Under the pieces are notes generated by a model. The model did no database searches. It saw nothing but the letters and a program-made list of their open reading frames with translations, and was not told where the DNA came from. A program made the translations under genes and the position numbers. Shown here piece after piece: positions 26,071 to 35,656 of a stretch of 64,000 nt of DNA. Positions within the stretch are counted from its first letter, which is position 1, and every line of letters begins with the position of its first letter. The DNA is from Desulfococcus multivorans (lineage in GTDB: Bacteria > Desulfobacterota > Desulfobacteria > Desulfobacterales > Desulfococcaceae). The stretch is taken from positions 3,073,001 through 3,137,000 of the forward strand of contig NZ_CP015381.1 of NCBI RefSeq assembly GCF_001854245.1. The letters are read 5' to 3'.

Positions 26071-27063
26071 CTATTTTGCGCCTAAGGGTCTGGGAATGGT
26101 CCAGCGGTTGATGAGGGGCGTCACGCCGTTCATGAGCAGCACGGCGAACATGACGCCTTCGGGATAGCCGCTGAAAATTCTGAGCAACATGATAAAAGCA
26201 CCAACGCCGATGCCGAACAGAAGCTTTCCTTTGGGGGTAAGCGGACTGGTGACCGGATCGGTGGCGATAAAGAATGCCCCGAACAAAAGCGACCCCCCCA
26301 GAACGTGGTGGAGAATCGTCCATTCGGACTCAGGTTGGAGAAGACCGGCGATCCCGCCGATGACGGCGACCGCTGCGAGAACCCCCGCAGGAATCTCCCA
26401 GGAAGCGGTCCGCCGGATGCAGAGATAGATGCCGCCGATAAGGCACGCCACGGCGCTGGTCTCACCGAGGGAACCGTTGGTCACACCCCAAAACAGTGCG
26501 GGTATCGATGCGACGACGCCCCCCTGTTTAAAAGCATCCATAGGCGTTGCCTGGGTAATGGCGTCGACGGCGCTGTTCACGTCCTGATACCCCGACGCTC
26601 CGAGAAAGGTTGCAAATGAAATCATGACAAAGGCCCGGCCGACCATAGCGGGATTGAAAATGTTCATGCCCACGCCGCCAAAGATTATCTTGCCGATGCC
26701 GATAGCCGTAATGGAAGCGATCACGCCAACGAACCAAGGCGCCGTGCCCGGCAGCGACAACGCCAGGATCACCCCCGTTACCGCTGCGGAAAAATCCCGA
26801 AGCGAGAGGGGGTTGCCCCGCATGCGGGTAAATGCGGCTTCGGCCAGGAGACAGGTCCCCACGCAGATGGCCAACTGCCTGACCGCATACATCTGAAAAA
26901 CGTAGATCGATGCCCCCACCACCGGCACCAGTGCAATCAGGACATCGAGCATCATCTGCCGGGTCGAGGTGGATGTGCTGGACAGGTGGGGCGAGGGCGC
27001 CACGTGGATCGTCGGTGCGATCTCTTCCGCAGCCGATAATGTCTGTTCTTTATCTTTCGCCAT
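26071..27063 (-). CDS. rnfD: RnfD, membrane flavoprotein of Rnf1
   Basis: The 330-residue protein has about nine to ten membrane helices: SPHLSSTSTSTRQMMLDVLI near the start, IFGGVGMNIFNPAMVGRAF, GSLGETSAVACLIGG, and a TDPVTSPLTPKG loop. The segment VDAITQATPMDAFKQ matches the place where RnfD/NqrB carries a covalently bound FMN on Thr, so a flavin site is likely. It forms part of the ion-translocating core. It lies between rnfC and rnfG with short gaps. Confidence 0.94.
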   Translation of the reverse strand: MAKDKEQTLSAAEEIAPTIHVAPSPHLSSTSTSTRQMMLDVLIALVPVVGASIYVFQMYAVRQLAICVGTCLLAEAAFTRMRGNPLSLRDFSAAVTGVILALSLPGTAPWFVGVIASITAIGIGKIIFGGVGMNIFNPAMVGRAFVMISFATFLGASGYQDVNSAVDAITQATPMDAFKQGGVVASIPALFWGVTNGSLGETSAVACLIGGIYLCIRRTASWEIPAGVLAAVAVIGGIAGLLQPESEWTILHHVLGGSLLFGAFFIATDPVTSPLTPKGKLLFGIGVGAFIMLLRIFSGYPEGVMFAVLLMNGVTPLINRWTIPRPLGAK

Positions 27064-27122
27064 AAAAAATTACCTTTGAAGGAAGTTCCGCAACTTCCCG
27101 AATGAGGTTAAGTCAAGCGTTC

Positions 27123-28487
27123 TTATTTTTTGCTCGCCCCGATCACGACGGCCTTGCCGGTCCTCACCAGCTGTACGATGGGAATCTGAGCAGGACAGAT
27201 GTAGGCGCAGGAGCCGCACTCGAAACACGCCATGATGTTGTACATCTGGGCCAGATCGATGTCTTTTTTGCGGGAGGCCAGCGCCAACTTACTGGGAACC
27301 AGGTTCATGGGACAGGCATCCACGCATCGGCCGCACCGGACACAGTTCGTCTCCGCTTCCCGTTTCAGATCTCCATGGGTGAGAACAGTGATGCCGCTGG
27401 TGCCCTTCGTCACCGGCGTCGCCATATCGGAAAAGGCGAAACCCATCATGGGGCCGCCGGCCACAACCCGGGCGGCATCCTCAGTCAGCCCGCCGCAGTA
27501 ATCGATCATATCGCCCATGCTGATGCCGATGGGGGCCAACAGATTTTTCGGGGTCCGGATGCCGGCACCGGTGACTGAAATCACACGGTGGGTCAGGGGC
27601 TTGCCCCTTAAAACCGCCCGAGCCACCACGGCTGCCGTGGAGATGTTGCTCACCGCCACGCCCACGTCGAGCGGCAGTCCGCCCAGCGGCACCTTTCGAC
27701 CGGTGGCCGCCAGGATCAGCTGCTTTTCACTGCCCTGGGGATACTTTGTCCGGAAAACGGCAACCTTGATGCCGGTACCCGCTGCCGCTTTCCGTATCAC
27801 TTCGATGGCATTGGGCTTGTTGTCCTCGATGCCGATGATGATATTCCGGGCCTGGGTAACCCGACCAAGGAGCAGTGCGCCGGTAATGATGGGCTCGGGC
27901 ACCTCGATCATCATCCGATAATCCGAGGTCAGATAGGGCTCGCACTCGCATCCGTTGATCAGCACCGTGTCGATGGGTTTTTCGTCGTTGGGGACATATT
28001 TGACATGGGTCGGGAAGGTTGCCCCGCCAAGCCCTACGACGCCGGCCTTCTGGATGGCGTCGACGATCTCTTTCCGGCTATACCGCTCCAATCCCTCCCG
28101 GGGCCATTCGCCGCCGAAGATGTCGTCCCACAACGCCTGACCGCTCACTTGATCGCCCTCGGCCTTGATGGGTATCGCCGGAACATGACGACCGTTGGGC
28201 AGCGTCGTCGTTCCCACCTTCATGACCTTACCCGCAATGGGAGAATGGATGGGCACGGACACAAAACCTCCCGCATCGGCGATCTTCTCGCCGAAGGCTA
28301 CCGTCGCCTTGGGCTTGACGGCAATTTTGCTGGGCGCCCCGACATTCTGCAGCAGGGGAATCATGACCCTTTGCGGCGGCGGCATGACCTCGATCGCCAC
28401 ATTTTCCGCAAACGTTTTTCTTTCGGGGGGGTGCACGCCGTGAGGGAATGTACCGCCGCTCCCTGAAAACTTAAATTTGAACGCCAT
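27123..28487 (-). CDS. rnfC: RnfC, NADH-binding subunit of Rnf1
   Basis: The 454-residue peripheral subunit has the flavin/NADH-site motifs GVVGLGGATFPTHVKY and LINGCECEPYLTSDYRMM, a SLBB-like segment, and two 4Fe-4S motifs: CVRCGRCVDACPMN and CFECGSCAYICPAQ. It should exchange electrons with NAD at the cytoplasmic face, as in standard Rnf. It heads the cluster in the order C-D-G-E-A-B. The N-terminus HGVHPPERKTFAEN is typical. Confidence 0.95.
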   Translation of the reverse strand: MAFKFKFSGSGGTFPHGVHPPERKTFAENVAIEVMPPPQRVMIPLLQNVGAPSKIAVKPKATVAFGEKIADAGGFVSVPIHSPIAGKVMKVGTTTLPNGRHVPAIPIKAEGDQVSGQALWDDIFGGEWPREGLERYSRKEIVDAIQKAGVVGLGGATFPTHVKYVPNDEKPIDTVLINGCECEPYLTSDYRMMIEVPEPIITGALLLGRVTQARNIIIGIEDNKPNAIEVIRKAAAGTGIKVAVFRTKYPQGSEKQLILAATGRKVPLGGLPLDVGVAVSNISTAAVVARAVLRGKPLTHRVISVTGAGIRTPKNLLAPIGISMGDMIDYCGGLTEDAARVVAGGPMMGFAFSDMATPVTKGTSGITVLTHGDLKREAETNCVRCGRCVDACPMNLVPSKLALASRKKDIDLAQMYNIMACFECGSCAYICPAQIPIVQLVRTGKAVVIGASKK

Positions 28488-28806
28488 AAAGACTCCTTAA
28501 AAAAAACATTGCCAAAAGCATATGCCTTTGGCCGCGGTCCATGATGAATTCAGCTGTGAATTCAGCTGTGAATTCTGCTCGTTATTCGAATTTTGGGATA
28601 TACAAAAAAGGAAGTCATGTCAAGCGAGAAATTTACAGATCAATCTCATAAATAAATTGAATCAAATTCAATAAATACCGACACCCCCTCCCGAAGGTGG
28701 GGCGATCCGATTCAAATTGCCGAACCACAGGACAATGTTGACGGTATGCCTTCTTATGGGGTAGGCATCCATTTTTCAACGGCACACACAAAAAGGTCCC
28801 GACGCC
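28488..28806. other. Intergenic stretch, 319 bp, with short tandem repeat
   Basis: This is the divergent region between rnfC1 and the DUF2064 gene. It contains two exact 12-bp units gaattcagctgt at 28546-28569 and a partial third (gaattctgctcg). The unit contains two 6-bp palindromes (gaattc, cagctg), so it could bind a regulator. No clear promoter boxes or gene were seen. Confidence 0.55.
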
Positions 28807-29508
28807 ATGATCAATTCCGATAGCCACTCTGCTGCACAGATCGTGCTGCTTTTTCTGAAAAACCCCGAAAAAGGTCGGGTCAAAACCCGTCTGGCCAAAT
28901 CCATCGGCCGGGACGCCGCCGTCAGACTCTACCAGAGCTTTGTGGAAGACATCCTTTCCATGCTCCATCGGACAGACCGACCGGTGATCATCTGTTTCCA
29001 TCCCCCCTGGGCAGAAGCAGCCGTCATTCGATGGTTGACCGGAAATTATCGCTTCCGGCCCCAGATCGGTGCCGACCTGGGGGAACGAATGGCGAACGCC
29101 TTTGTACATGCCTTTTCCGAAAAATATACCCAGGTGCTCCTGATGGGAACGGATGTTCCAGGGCTGCCGGAAGATGTTATCCGCGAGGCCTTCGACGCCC
29201 TCCGCCATCGTCCGGCTGTCCTGGGGCCCTCCACGGACGGCGGGTATTATCTCATCGGTTTTAACAAGCGCTCTTTTTCTCCCCGATGCTTTCGGGGCAT
29301 CATCTGGAGCACGCCGACGGTTCTGCGTCAAACTGTAAAAAAAATGCCCGGACAGGGGCGGGCGTTCCATATTTTGCCGGAATGGCGGGATATCGACGAC
29401 TGGGAGGATCTGAAGGATTTTGTTTCCCGAAAGGATGTGCTCCGCGCCCAGGCCCCGTCGACCTTCACCTGCCTGGCATCCCTGGGCCTTCTGGCGCCCC
29501 TTGCGTAA
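28807..29508 (+). CDS. DUF2064/TIGR04282-type glycosyltransferase-like protein
   Basis: The 233-residue protein has a nucleotide-sugar-transferase-like fold with the family motifs LLFLKNPEKGRVKTRLAK, DLGERMANAF, LLMGTDVPGLP and GPSTDGGYYLIGF. These resemble MobA/CofC-type nucleotidyl transferases. Members are annotated as glycosyltransferases (TIGR04282), but the substrate is unknown. It stands alone in front of the glutaredoxin pair, about 170 bp away. Confidence 0.85.
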   Translation: MINSDSHSAAQIVLLFLKNPEKGRVKTRLAKSIGRDAAVRLYQSFVEDILSMLHRTDRPVIICFHPPWAEAAVIRWLTGNYRFRPQIGADLGERMANAFVHAFSEKYTQVLLMGTDVPGLPEDVIREAFDALRHRPAVLGPSTDGGYYLIGFNKRSFSPRCFRGIIWSTPTVLRQTVKKMPGQGRAFHILPEWRDIDDWEDLKDFVSRKDVLRAQAPSTFTCLASLGLLAPLA

Positions 29509-29676
29509 CGCCTTATATTGTCCGGAAAAGCGTGTCTCGCGTTTGCTTAAACCCGTCAAATGTGTTAAAGAGTGATCATTTCAGTCGGGGCCGCGCCGAA
29601 ATTCGGTCGGAAGGCCGTCCCCACCGATGCGGTGCATCTTCGGCGCGCCAACCCACCCACATGAAAGGACGATAAT

Positions 29677-29964
29677 ATGGTGAATGACAAGGGAACGGCT
29701 CCTGACCCTTCGGACGACAAGAATATCCAGGTCTATTCCCTCAGCACATGCAGTCATTGCAAAGCCACCAAACGGCTTCTGGCGGAATGTACGGTCCAAT
29801 ATGATTTCGTGGATGTCGACCTGCTCGAAGGAGACGAACGGAAGGCCATCATCGAAGACATAAAAAAAATTAACCCCCGTTGCTCTTTCCCTACCATCAT
29901 CATCGGCAACAAGGTCATCGTCGGGTATAAGGAAAAGGAAATCAAGGAGGCTCTGGGAATGTGA
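29677..29964 (+). CDS. Glutaredoxin-like protein
   Basis: The 95-residue protein has a thioredoxin-fold core: VYSLSTCSHCKATKRLL with the redox pair CSHC, the cis-proline segment FPTIIIGNKVIVG, and a closing helix EKEIKEALG. Its stop overlaps the start of the FTR-like gene (TGATG), so the two are translationally coupled. I infer that it is the direct partner of the FTR-like protein, taking the place of a thioredoxin. Confidence 0.9.
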   Translation: MVNDKGTAPDPSDDKNIQVYSLSTCSHCKATKRLLAECTVQYDFVDVDLLEGDERKAIIEDIKKINPRCSFPTIIIGNKVIVGYKEKEIKEALGM

Positions 29965-30296
29965 TGGACGCCCGAAAACTCTACGAACAATTAAGAAAAA
30001 TTCATGAGCCCAAAGGATATTATTTCAACCGGGACGAGGCCCGAACGATGGAACTTATCGAGGCGCTCATCGTGAACAAGGAACGATACGGATACATGGC
30101 CTGTCCTTGCCGGTTGGCGTCGGGCGACCGGGAGAGCGACAAGGACATCATCTGCCCCTGCGTCTACCGAGCGCCGGACGTGGCGGAGTTCGGGAGCTGC
30201 TATTGCAATCTCTACGTTTCGAAGGAATGGAACGAGGGAAAGATCCCCCGGGACTATGTCCCCGAACGCAGGCCTCCTGAAAAAATCGTTTTCTAA
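29964..30296 (+). CDS. Ferredoxin-thioredoxin reductase catalytic-subunit-like protein
   Basis: The 110-residue protein carries the FTR catalytic pattern: YMACPCRLASG, DIICPCVYR and GSCYCNLYVS. In FTR these cysteines hold a 4Fe-4S cluster and an adjacent redox disulphide that pass electrons one at a time from ferredoxin to a target disulphide. No variable (alpha) subunit is present. GTG 29961 is an alternative start; AGGAGG lies upstream. Together with the glutaredoxin it should form a ferredoxin-driven dithiol pathway. Its last four bases overlap the convergent dehydrogenase gene. Confidence 0.88.
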   Translation: MDARKLYEQLRKIHEPKGYYFNRDEARTMELIEALIVNKERYGYMACPCRLASGDRESDKDIICPCVYRAPDVAEFGSCYCNLYVSKEWNEGKIPRDYVPERRPPEKIVF

Positions 30297-31201
30297 TCCT
30301 CGAAGTCGATATGGTTCATTCGGGCCAGCGCCAGCATCAGCGCCTGGGTCCCCAGGCGCCGTCCGCCATGAGCCATTACGCCGTGATATAACTGATCGAC
30401 CAGAGCGAGCCCGGGAAGCGCGAGATTCATCCGGCGTGCTTCATCCAGGGCAATCCCCATGTCCTTGACGAAATGTTCCACAAAAAAGCCCGAATCGAAC
30501 TCCTTCCGCAGGATCCTCGGCGCCAGGTTGTCCAGCGACCAACACGCCGCCGCTCCGCCTGAAATGCCGGCGAGCATGGTCTCGAGATCCAGGCCAGCCC
30601 TGGCGCCGTAAAGCAGGGATTCACACATACCGATCATGGTGCCGGCAATCATGATCTGGTTGCACATCTTGGCATGCTGGCCGGCGCCGGCGACACCTTG
30701 GTATACGATCTTCCGCCCCATCGCCTCGAATAGCGGGGCGGCCGCCTCGAAAGCTTCCCGCTCACCGCCGACCATAATGGAAAGTCGCGCCTCCCGGGCG
30801 CCGACATCGCCGCCAGAAACAGGTGCATCTAAAGCATGGACGCCCTTGGACGCCGCAGTACGGAAAATCTCTTCAGCCAGGCTGGGACGGGTCGTGGTCA
30901 TGTCCACCAACAGCATGCCGGGCCGAGCTGAAGAAATAATTCCCATTTCACCGAAGTAGACCGCCCGAACATCCTCCGGGGTGCCGACGATGGTGAAGAC
31001 CACATCGGCGGCAGCCGTAACCGCAGCAGGGGATTCCGCCCAGGATGCCCCCTCGTTCAGCAACGGCCTGGCTTTCTCTCGGGTACGGCTGTAAACAGTG
31101 GCGGTGAAACCGCTGTCCATGACGTGCTTGCACATCCATCTTCCCATGACACCCGTTCCTATCCATCCTATCCGGGTCTTCCCCGCTGCTGTTCGATGCA
31201 T
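30293..31201 (-). CDS. NAD(P)-dependent beta-hydroxyacid dehydrogenase family protein
   Basis: The 302-residue protein has a Rossmann start (RIGWIGTGVMGRWMCKHV), the substrate motif DAPVSGGDVGAREARLS, a catalytic Lys segment (GAGQHAKMCNQIMIAG) and the C-terminal FVKDMGIALDEARRM. It belongs to the 3-hydroxyisobutyrate dehydrogenase / tartronate semialdehyde reductase / glyoxylate reductase family; the substrate is not clear. ATG 31201 was chosen because AAGGAGG lies four bases upstream. Confidence 0.9.
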   Translation of the reverse strand: MHRTAAGKTRIGWIGTGVMGRWMCKHVMDSGFTATVYSRTREKARPLLNEGASWAESPAAVTAAADVVFTIVGTPEDVRAVYFGEMGIISSARPGMLLVDMTTTRPSLAEEIFRTAASKGVHALDAPVSGGDVGAREARLSIMVGGEREAFEAAAPLFEAMGRKIVYQGVAGAGQHAKMCNQIMIAGTMIGMCESLLYGARAGLDLETMLAGISGGAAACWSLDNLAPRILRKEFDSGFFVEHFVKDMGIALDEARRMNLALPGLALVDQLYHGVMAHGGRRLGTQALMLALARMNHIDFED

Positions 31202-31467
31202 GGCACCTCCTTGCTTTGTTGGCCTTTGGCCTGACAAACGAATATCCACCCCTGTAACCGAATAGATTTATATCTATAACCGAATTACGATGATATTTGA
31301 ACCATTATCTTATCCAACGCGTTGACAGGTCCCATGCTCCGTTTAAATATTTGTGCTTGACAAAACGCCTCCAATTTATATTGTGTCCTGGTTTATCGGT
31401 GAGGTTATATTTTTCTTTTGCATGGTTTTTATCTTTTCGGTTACGACCGGTTTTGAGGGGAAAAACG

Positions 31468-33063
31468 ATGAAAGTTCTGGTGAGCGACAACCTCGGTGAA
31501 ATTGGGATTCAGATGTTACAAAAAGCGGACGGCATCGATGTGGATGTGAAAACAGGCCTGGCACCGGAGGAACTCAAATCCATCATAGGGGATTACGATG
31601 CCCTGGTCATCCGCAGCGCGACAAAGGTAACCGAAGATCTGCTGCAAACGGCCGGCCGGCTCAAAGTCGTCGGCAGGGCGGGTATCGGCCTGGACAACGT
31701 CGATATTGCGGCGGCGTCCAAGCGCGGCGTCGTCGTCATGAATACCCCCACAGGCAATGTCGTGACCACTGCGGAACACGCCATCGCCATGATGTTGGCC
31801 CTTTCACGGAACATCCCCCGCGGTACCGCCACACTCAAAGCGGGTAAATGGGACAAAAAGAAGCTTCAGGGGCGTGAAATTTTCAATAAGGTCATCGGCG
31901 TTGTCGGTTTCGGAAAAATTGGCTCCATCGTCGCCGATAGAGCCCGAGGGCTCAAGATGCAGGTTATCGTTCACGATCCTTTCGTGACGCCCGAACGGAT
32001 TGAAAAAGACGGCTTCGAAGCCGTTTCCCTCGATGAGCTGTATCGACGATCGGATTACATCACCGTCCACGTTCCGAAGCTGAAGGACACCATCGGATTC
32101 ATCAACAGAGGCGCTTTCGATAAAATGAAGGACGGCGTCATGCTCGTCAATTGCGCCCGAGGCGGCATTGTCAACGAGGCCGATCTTTACGACGCCATGA
32201 AGTCCGGAAAAGTCGCCGGAGCTGCTCTGGATGTCTTCGAAACGGAACCTCCCGAGAACTCCCCTTTATTCGAACTGGAAAATTTCATCTGTACGCCGCA
32301 TCTGGGCGCATCGACCAAAGAAGCCCAGACCAACGTCGCCGTAGCGATAGCTCAACAAATCATCGATTACCTCACCACCGGCACCATCGTAAACGCGGTC
32401 AACGTCCCCTCGGTCACAGGAGACCTTCTCGCAAAACTGCGCCCTTTTCTGGCGCTGGGAGACCGTATGGGCTGCCTGATGTCTCAATTGATCTGCGGCC
32501 CTGTCAAGGGCGTTACCATCGAATATATGGGGGACTTCCAGGGGCTTGACCTTTCCCCGGTATCCACGGCCATCATCAAGGGTCTCCTCACGCCGATGGT
32601 CAAGGACATGGTCAATTCGGTCAACGCGCCCATCATCGCCAAGGATCGGGGAATCAAAGTCTCCGAGACCACCAGCGCCGACGCCGAGGATTATCTCAAC
32701 CTGATTCGGCTGACAACGGAAACGACGGAGATGAGCGTGTCGTTGGCCGGCACCGTTTTTGGCAAAAACGACCCGCGCATCGTCAAAATCAATAACTTCC
32801 GTCTCGAAATGACGCCTCACGGCCACTCCGCCATCATTCACAACCTTGACCGGCCGGGAGCCATCGGCAGTATCGGGATGACCCTCGGCAAAAACAACAT
32901 CAACATCGGACGCATGCAGGTGGGGCAGGAGCAGGTTGGTCATGGAGAAGACGGCGACCGGAATATCATCTTCCTCGAAACCGATACACCGATCCCGCCC
33001 GAGGTGATCGAGGAATTGAGGAACCTGCCTTTGGTGAAGGTGGTCATCCCGCTCGAGTTGTAA
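31468..33063 (+). CDS. serA: D-3-phosphoglycerate dehydrogenase
   Basis: The 531-residue protein is the long SerA type: substrate and NAD domains (VVGRAGIGLDNVDI, VVGFGKIGSIVADRA, NCARGGIVNEADL, TPHLGASTKEAQ with the catalytic His), an ASB domain in the middle, and a C-terminal ACT domain (IIHNLDRPGAIGSIG) that usually binds serine for feedback inhibition. It catalyses the first step of serine synthesis. ATG 31468 follows GAGGGG; the longer open frame has no support. Confidence 0.95.
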   Translation: MKVLVSDNLGEIGIQMLQKADGIDVDVKTGLAPEELKSIIGDYDALVIRSATKVTEDLLQTAGRLKVVGRAGIGLDNVDIAAASKRGVVVMNTPTGNVVTTAEHAIAMMLALSRNIPRGTATLKAGKWDKKKLQGREIFNKVIGVVGFGKIGSIVADRARGLKMQVIVHDPFVTPERIEKDGFEAVSLDELYRRSDYITVHVPKLKDTIGFINRGAFDKMKDGVMLVNCARGGIVNEADLYDAMKSGKVAGAALDVFETEPPENSPLFELENFICTPHLGASTKEAQTNVAVAIAQQIIDYLTTGTIVNAVNVPSVTGDLLAKLRPFLALGDRMGCLMSQLICGPVKGVTIEYMGDFQGLDLSPVSTAIIKGLLTPMVKDMVNSVNAPIIAKDRGIKVSETTSADAEDYLNLIRLTTETTEMSVSLAGTVFGKNDPRIVKINNFRLEMTPHGHSAIIHNLDRPGAIGSIGMTLGKNNINIGRMQVGQEQVGHGEDGDRNIIFLETDTPIPPEVIEELRNLPLVKVVIPLEL

Positions 33064-33156
33064 ACAGACGTTTATCCGCGCGGCTGAATTACCGTAAACG
33101 AGGGTTCCGGCCGCGCTGGTGCGACCGTAACGCACCCAACCATGAAGGAGGTCGAA

Positions 33157-33513
33157 ATGGCTGAGGAGAAAGACACGACGGCGGCAGAGTCGTCTTCCGG
33201 AAAAAAATCCGATGCCCAAATGGCTAAGGACTACGAAGCTGCGGGAAAAGAGGCCGAGTCCGTTCCCCTGCCCAAAATCGATTTTTCCATGTTCATTTTT
33301 TCACTGAATTCTTCGGTTCTCGTGCATCTGGGTATTCTGGACGATCCTGCCACGGGAGAAAAAACAAAAAACCTGGCGGCGGCAAAGCAAACCATCGATA
33401 TTCTGGGGATGCTCGAGGAAAAGACCCGGGGGAACCTGACCGATCAGGAACGGGATATGCTGAAACATATTCTCTATGACTTGCGGATGATATACGTCAA
33501 GGAAGTGGGTTGA
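33157..33513 (+). CDS. DUF1844 family protein
   Basis: The 118-residue protein has an acidic low-complexity N-terminus and the DUF1844 core PKIDFSMFIFSLNSSVLVHLG followed by AKQTIDILGMLEEKTRGNL and EEHI-like helix residues. The family is common in Desulfobacterota and related phyla, and its role is unknown. ATG 33157 is preceded by GGAGG at five bases. It sits 93 bp after serA and probably shares its transcript. Confidence 0.88.
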   Translation: MAEEKDTTAAESSSGKKSDAQMAKDYEAAGKEAESVPLPKIDFSMFIFSLNSSVLVHLGILDDPATGEKTKNLAAAKQTIDILGMLEEKTRGNLTDQERDMLKHILYDLRMIYVKEVG

Positions 33514-33617
33514 TTCAGCAATGAAACGCATCCGAAGACGCTATGCCCCATTTTCTCATTCGATGGGTCGGTAAAGGCTTTTGGGTCATCACGGTATCCC
33601 AATAATCCCGGACATAC

Positions 33618-34505
33618 ATGAAATTTCGTTCACAGCCCCTTGCTGAAGAGATCCGGATACTCGCACCGGCCAAGATTAATCTTTTTCTGCACGTAACGGG
33701 AAGGCGGCCCGACGGTTACCACGAACTATACAGCCTGATGTGCCCCGTAACCCTTTTCGATACCCTGGTGTTGCGGGTCCAGAAACGGGGTATCCAATTG
33801 ACGTGTCATCATCCCGGAATTCCGTCGGATGAGACCAATCTGGCCTGGCGGGCGGCTGCATGCTTTCTCGACAACCTGAAGACAAGGGAGGGCGTTCACA
33901 TCTCTATCGAGAAACGGATTCCGGTTGCAGCGGGTCTCGGCGGAGGAAGCAGTGACGCCGCCGCCGTGCTGAACGCCCTGAATCGTCACTATGGCCGGCC
34001 GTTTTCCAGCGGGGAACTGATGGAGATGGGGCTGTCCCTGGGCGCCGATGTACCGTTCTTTATCCTGGGCCGGCCCGCCATTGCCGAAGGTGTCGGGGAG
34101 CGTCTCACGATCTGTGAAGGTCTTCGCCGTTTTTTTCTGGTATTGGCGGCATTTCCCTTTGGCGTTTCCACGGCGGATGTGTACAAAAACCTCAATTTGG
34201 GATTGACAAATTGTAAAAAAGCCAATACAAGTTTTGCCCTTGAGAACGGGCAAGATTTTGACATCTTGCGATATCTCTGCAACGATCTTGAAACGGTAAC
34301 GATCCGCCGGTTCCCCGAGATTGAAGCGACAAAAACGGCGCTCATGAATCACGGATCGGTCGGTGCATTGATGTCGGGCAGCGGCCCGACGGTCTTCGGC
34401 CTTTTTGAAACAGCCGGAAAAAGGGATTCCGCAATGCACCTGCTTTCAACGTCGACGAAGTGGACGCTGTATGCTGCGGAGTTGCTCGTGCAGACGAAAG
34501 GGTAG
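33618..34505 (+). CDS. ispE: 4-diphosphocytidyl-2-C-methyl-D-erythritol kinase
   Basis: The 295-residue GHMP kinase has the start APAKINLFLHVTGRRPDGYHEL, the ATP loop PVAAGLGGGSSDAAAVLNAL and the GSVGALMSGSGPTVFGLF motif. It phosphorylates the CDP-methylerythritol intermediate of the non-mevalonate isoprenoid pathway. It precedes tRNA-Gln and prs, an order I know from other Desulfobacterota. Confidence 0.95.
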   Translation: MKFRSQPLAEEIRILAPAKINLFLHVTGRRPDGYHELYSLMCPVTLFDTLVLRVQKRGIQLTCHHPGIPSDETNLAWRAAACFLDNLKTREGVHISIEKRIPVAAGLGGGSSDAAAVLNALNRHYGRPFSSGELMEMGLSLGADVPFFILGRPAIAEGVGERLTICEGLRRFFLVLAAFPFGVSTADVYKNLNLGLTNCKKANTSFALENGQDFDILRYLCNDLETVTIRRFPEIEATKTALMNHGSVGALMSGSGPTVFGLFETAGKRDSAMHLLSTSTKWTLYAAELLVQTKG

Positions 34506-34523
34506 TCGACAAAGATATCATGT

Positions 34524-34598
34524 TGGGGCGTCGTCAAGCGGTAAGACACAGGATTTTGGTTCCTGCATTCGGAGGTTCGAATCCTCCCGCCCCAGCCA
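34524..34598 (+). tRNA. tRNA-Gln (UUG), CCA encoded
   Basis: The acceptor arms tggggcg and cgcccca pair, with discriminator g and an encoded CCA at 34596-34598. The anticodon stem cagga/tcctg surrounds the loop ttttggt, placing TTG at positions 34-36. The T arm ggaggttcgaatcctcc is perfect. It lies between ispE and prs. Confidence 0.97.
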
Positions 34599-34652
34599 TT
34601 TTGGAAACCCCCTTAAGACATTGGGGATTCAAGGGATACGGAACAATTAGTG

Positions 34653-35597
34653 ATGAACAACGAAATCACCATATTTTCGGGAAACTCCAATCCGGATTTA
34701 GCCGCCAAAATCTGTAATTATCTCGAGCTTCCTTTGGGAGGGGCAAAGGTCAAAACCTTCAGCGACGGAGAGATCCAGATCGAGATCAACGAGAACATCC
34801 GTGCCAGAGACGTTTTTGTGGTTCAATCGACGTGCCGTCCGGTCAACGACAATCTCGTTGAACTGCTTCTGATGCTTGACGCATGCAAACGATCTTCAGC
34901 CAAGCGGGTGACCGCGGTCATTCCGTATTACGGCTATGGACGCCAGGACAAAAAGGTGGCCCCACGGGTACCCATCAGCGCAAGACTGGTTGCCGACATG
35001 ATCACGTTGGCCGGGGCTGACCGGGTTATCACGATGGATCTTCACGCCGGGCAAATTCAGGGATTTTTCAATATTCCCGTAGACAACCTTTTCGCTACAC
35101 CGGTCGTTCTGGATCACATTCGGTCGAAATTCAACCTTGAAGACGTCGTCATCGTTTCGCCCGACGCCGGCGGTGTCGAGCGCGCGCGGGCTTTTGCCAA
35201 ACGTCTGGATGCCGGTCTTGCCATTATTGACAAGCGGCGGGACGCCCCTAACGAGGCAAAGGCCATGGCGGTTATCGGCAATGTCAAAGACAAAGTCGTC
35301 ATCATCCTCGACGATATGGCGGACACAGCGGGAACCTTGACCGAAGCCGCCGGTGCCCTGGTGAAAAACGGCGTCAAAGAGGTCCATGCCTGCTGCACCC
35401 ATCCGGTGCTCTCGGGTCCGGCAATCAGCAGAATTCGAAATTCAGATCTCAAAAGCATTGTCGTGACGGACACCATACCGCTCAGCCAGGATGCGAAGGT
35501 GTGTGAAAAAATCTCCGTGCTCACCATTTCCAAACTGTTCGGCGAGGCGATCATTCGCAGCCATGAGGGCGATTCGGTCACATCACTTTTTGTATAA
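34653..35597 (+). CDS. prs: Ribose-phosphate pyrophosphokinase
   Basis: The 314-residue PRPP synthetase starts [16 protein letters not shown] and has the ATP/metal motif [25 protein letters not shown], and the PRPP-binding loop [14 protein letters not shown]. It makes phosphoribosyl pyrophosphate for nucleotide, His and Trp synthesis. GTG 34650 one codon upstream is an alternative start; no strong RBS is visible for either. Confidence 0.96.
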   Translation: MNNEITIFSGNSNPDLAAKICNYLELPLGGAKVKTFSDGEIQIEINENIRARDVFVVQSTCRPVNDNLVELLLMLDACKRSSAKRVTAVIPYYGYGRQDKKVAPRVPISARLVADMITLAGADRVITMDLHAGQIQGFFNIPVDNLFATPVVLDHIRSKFNLEDVVIVSPDAGGVERARAFAKRLDAGLAIIDKRRDAPNEAKAMAVIGNVKDKVVIILDDMADTAGTLTEAAGALVKNGVKEVHACCTHPVLSGPAISRIRNSDLKSIVVTDTIPLSQDAKVCEKISVLTISKLFGEAIIRSHEGDSVTSLFV

Positions 35598-35656
35598 CCT
35601 GCGATCTGCAAAAAAACCGGTTACATATTCCGGTTCACCATCTAAGGAGGCTTTTT

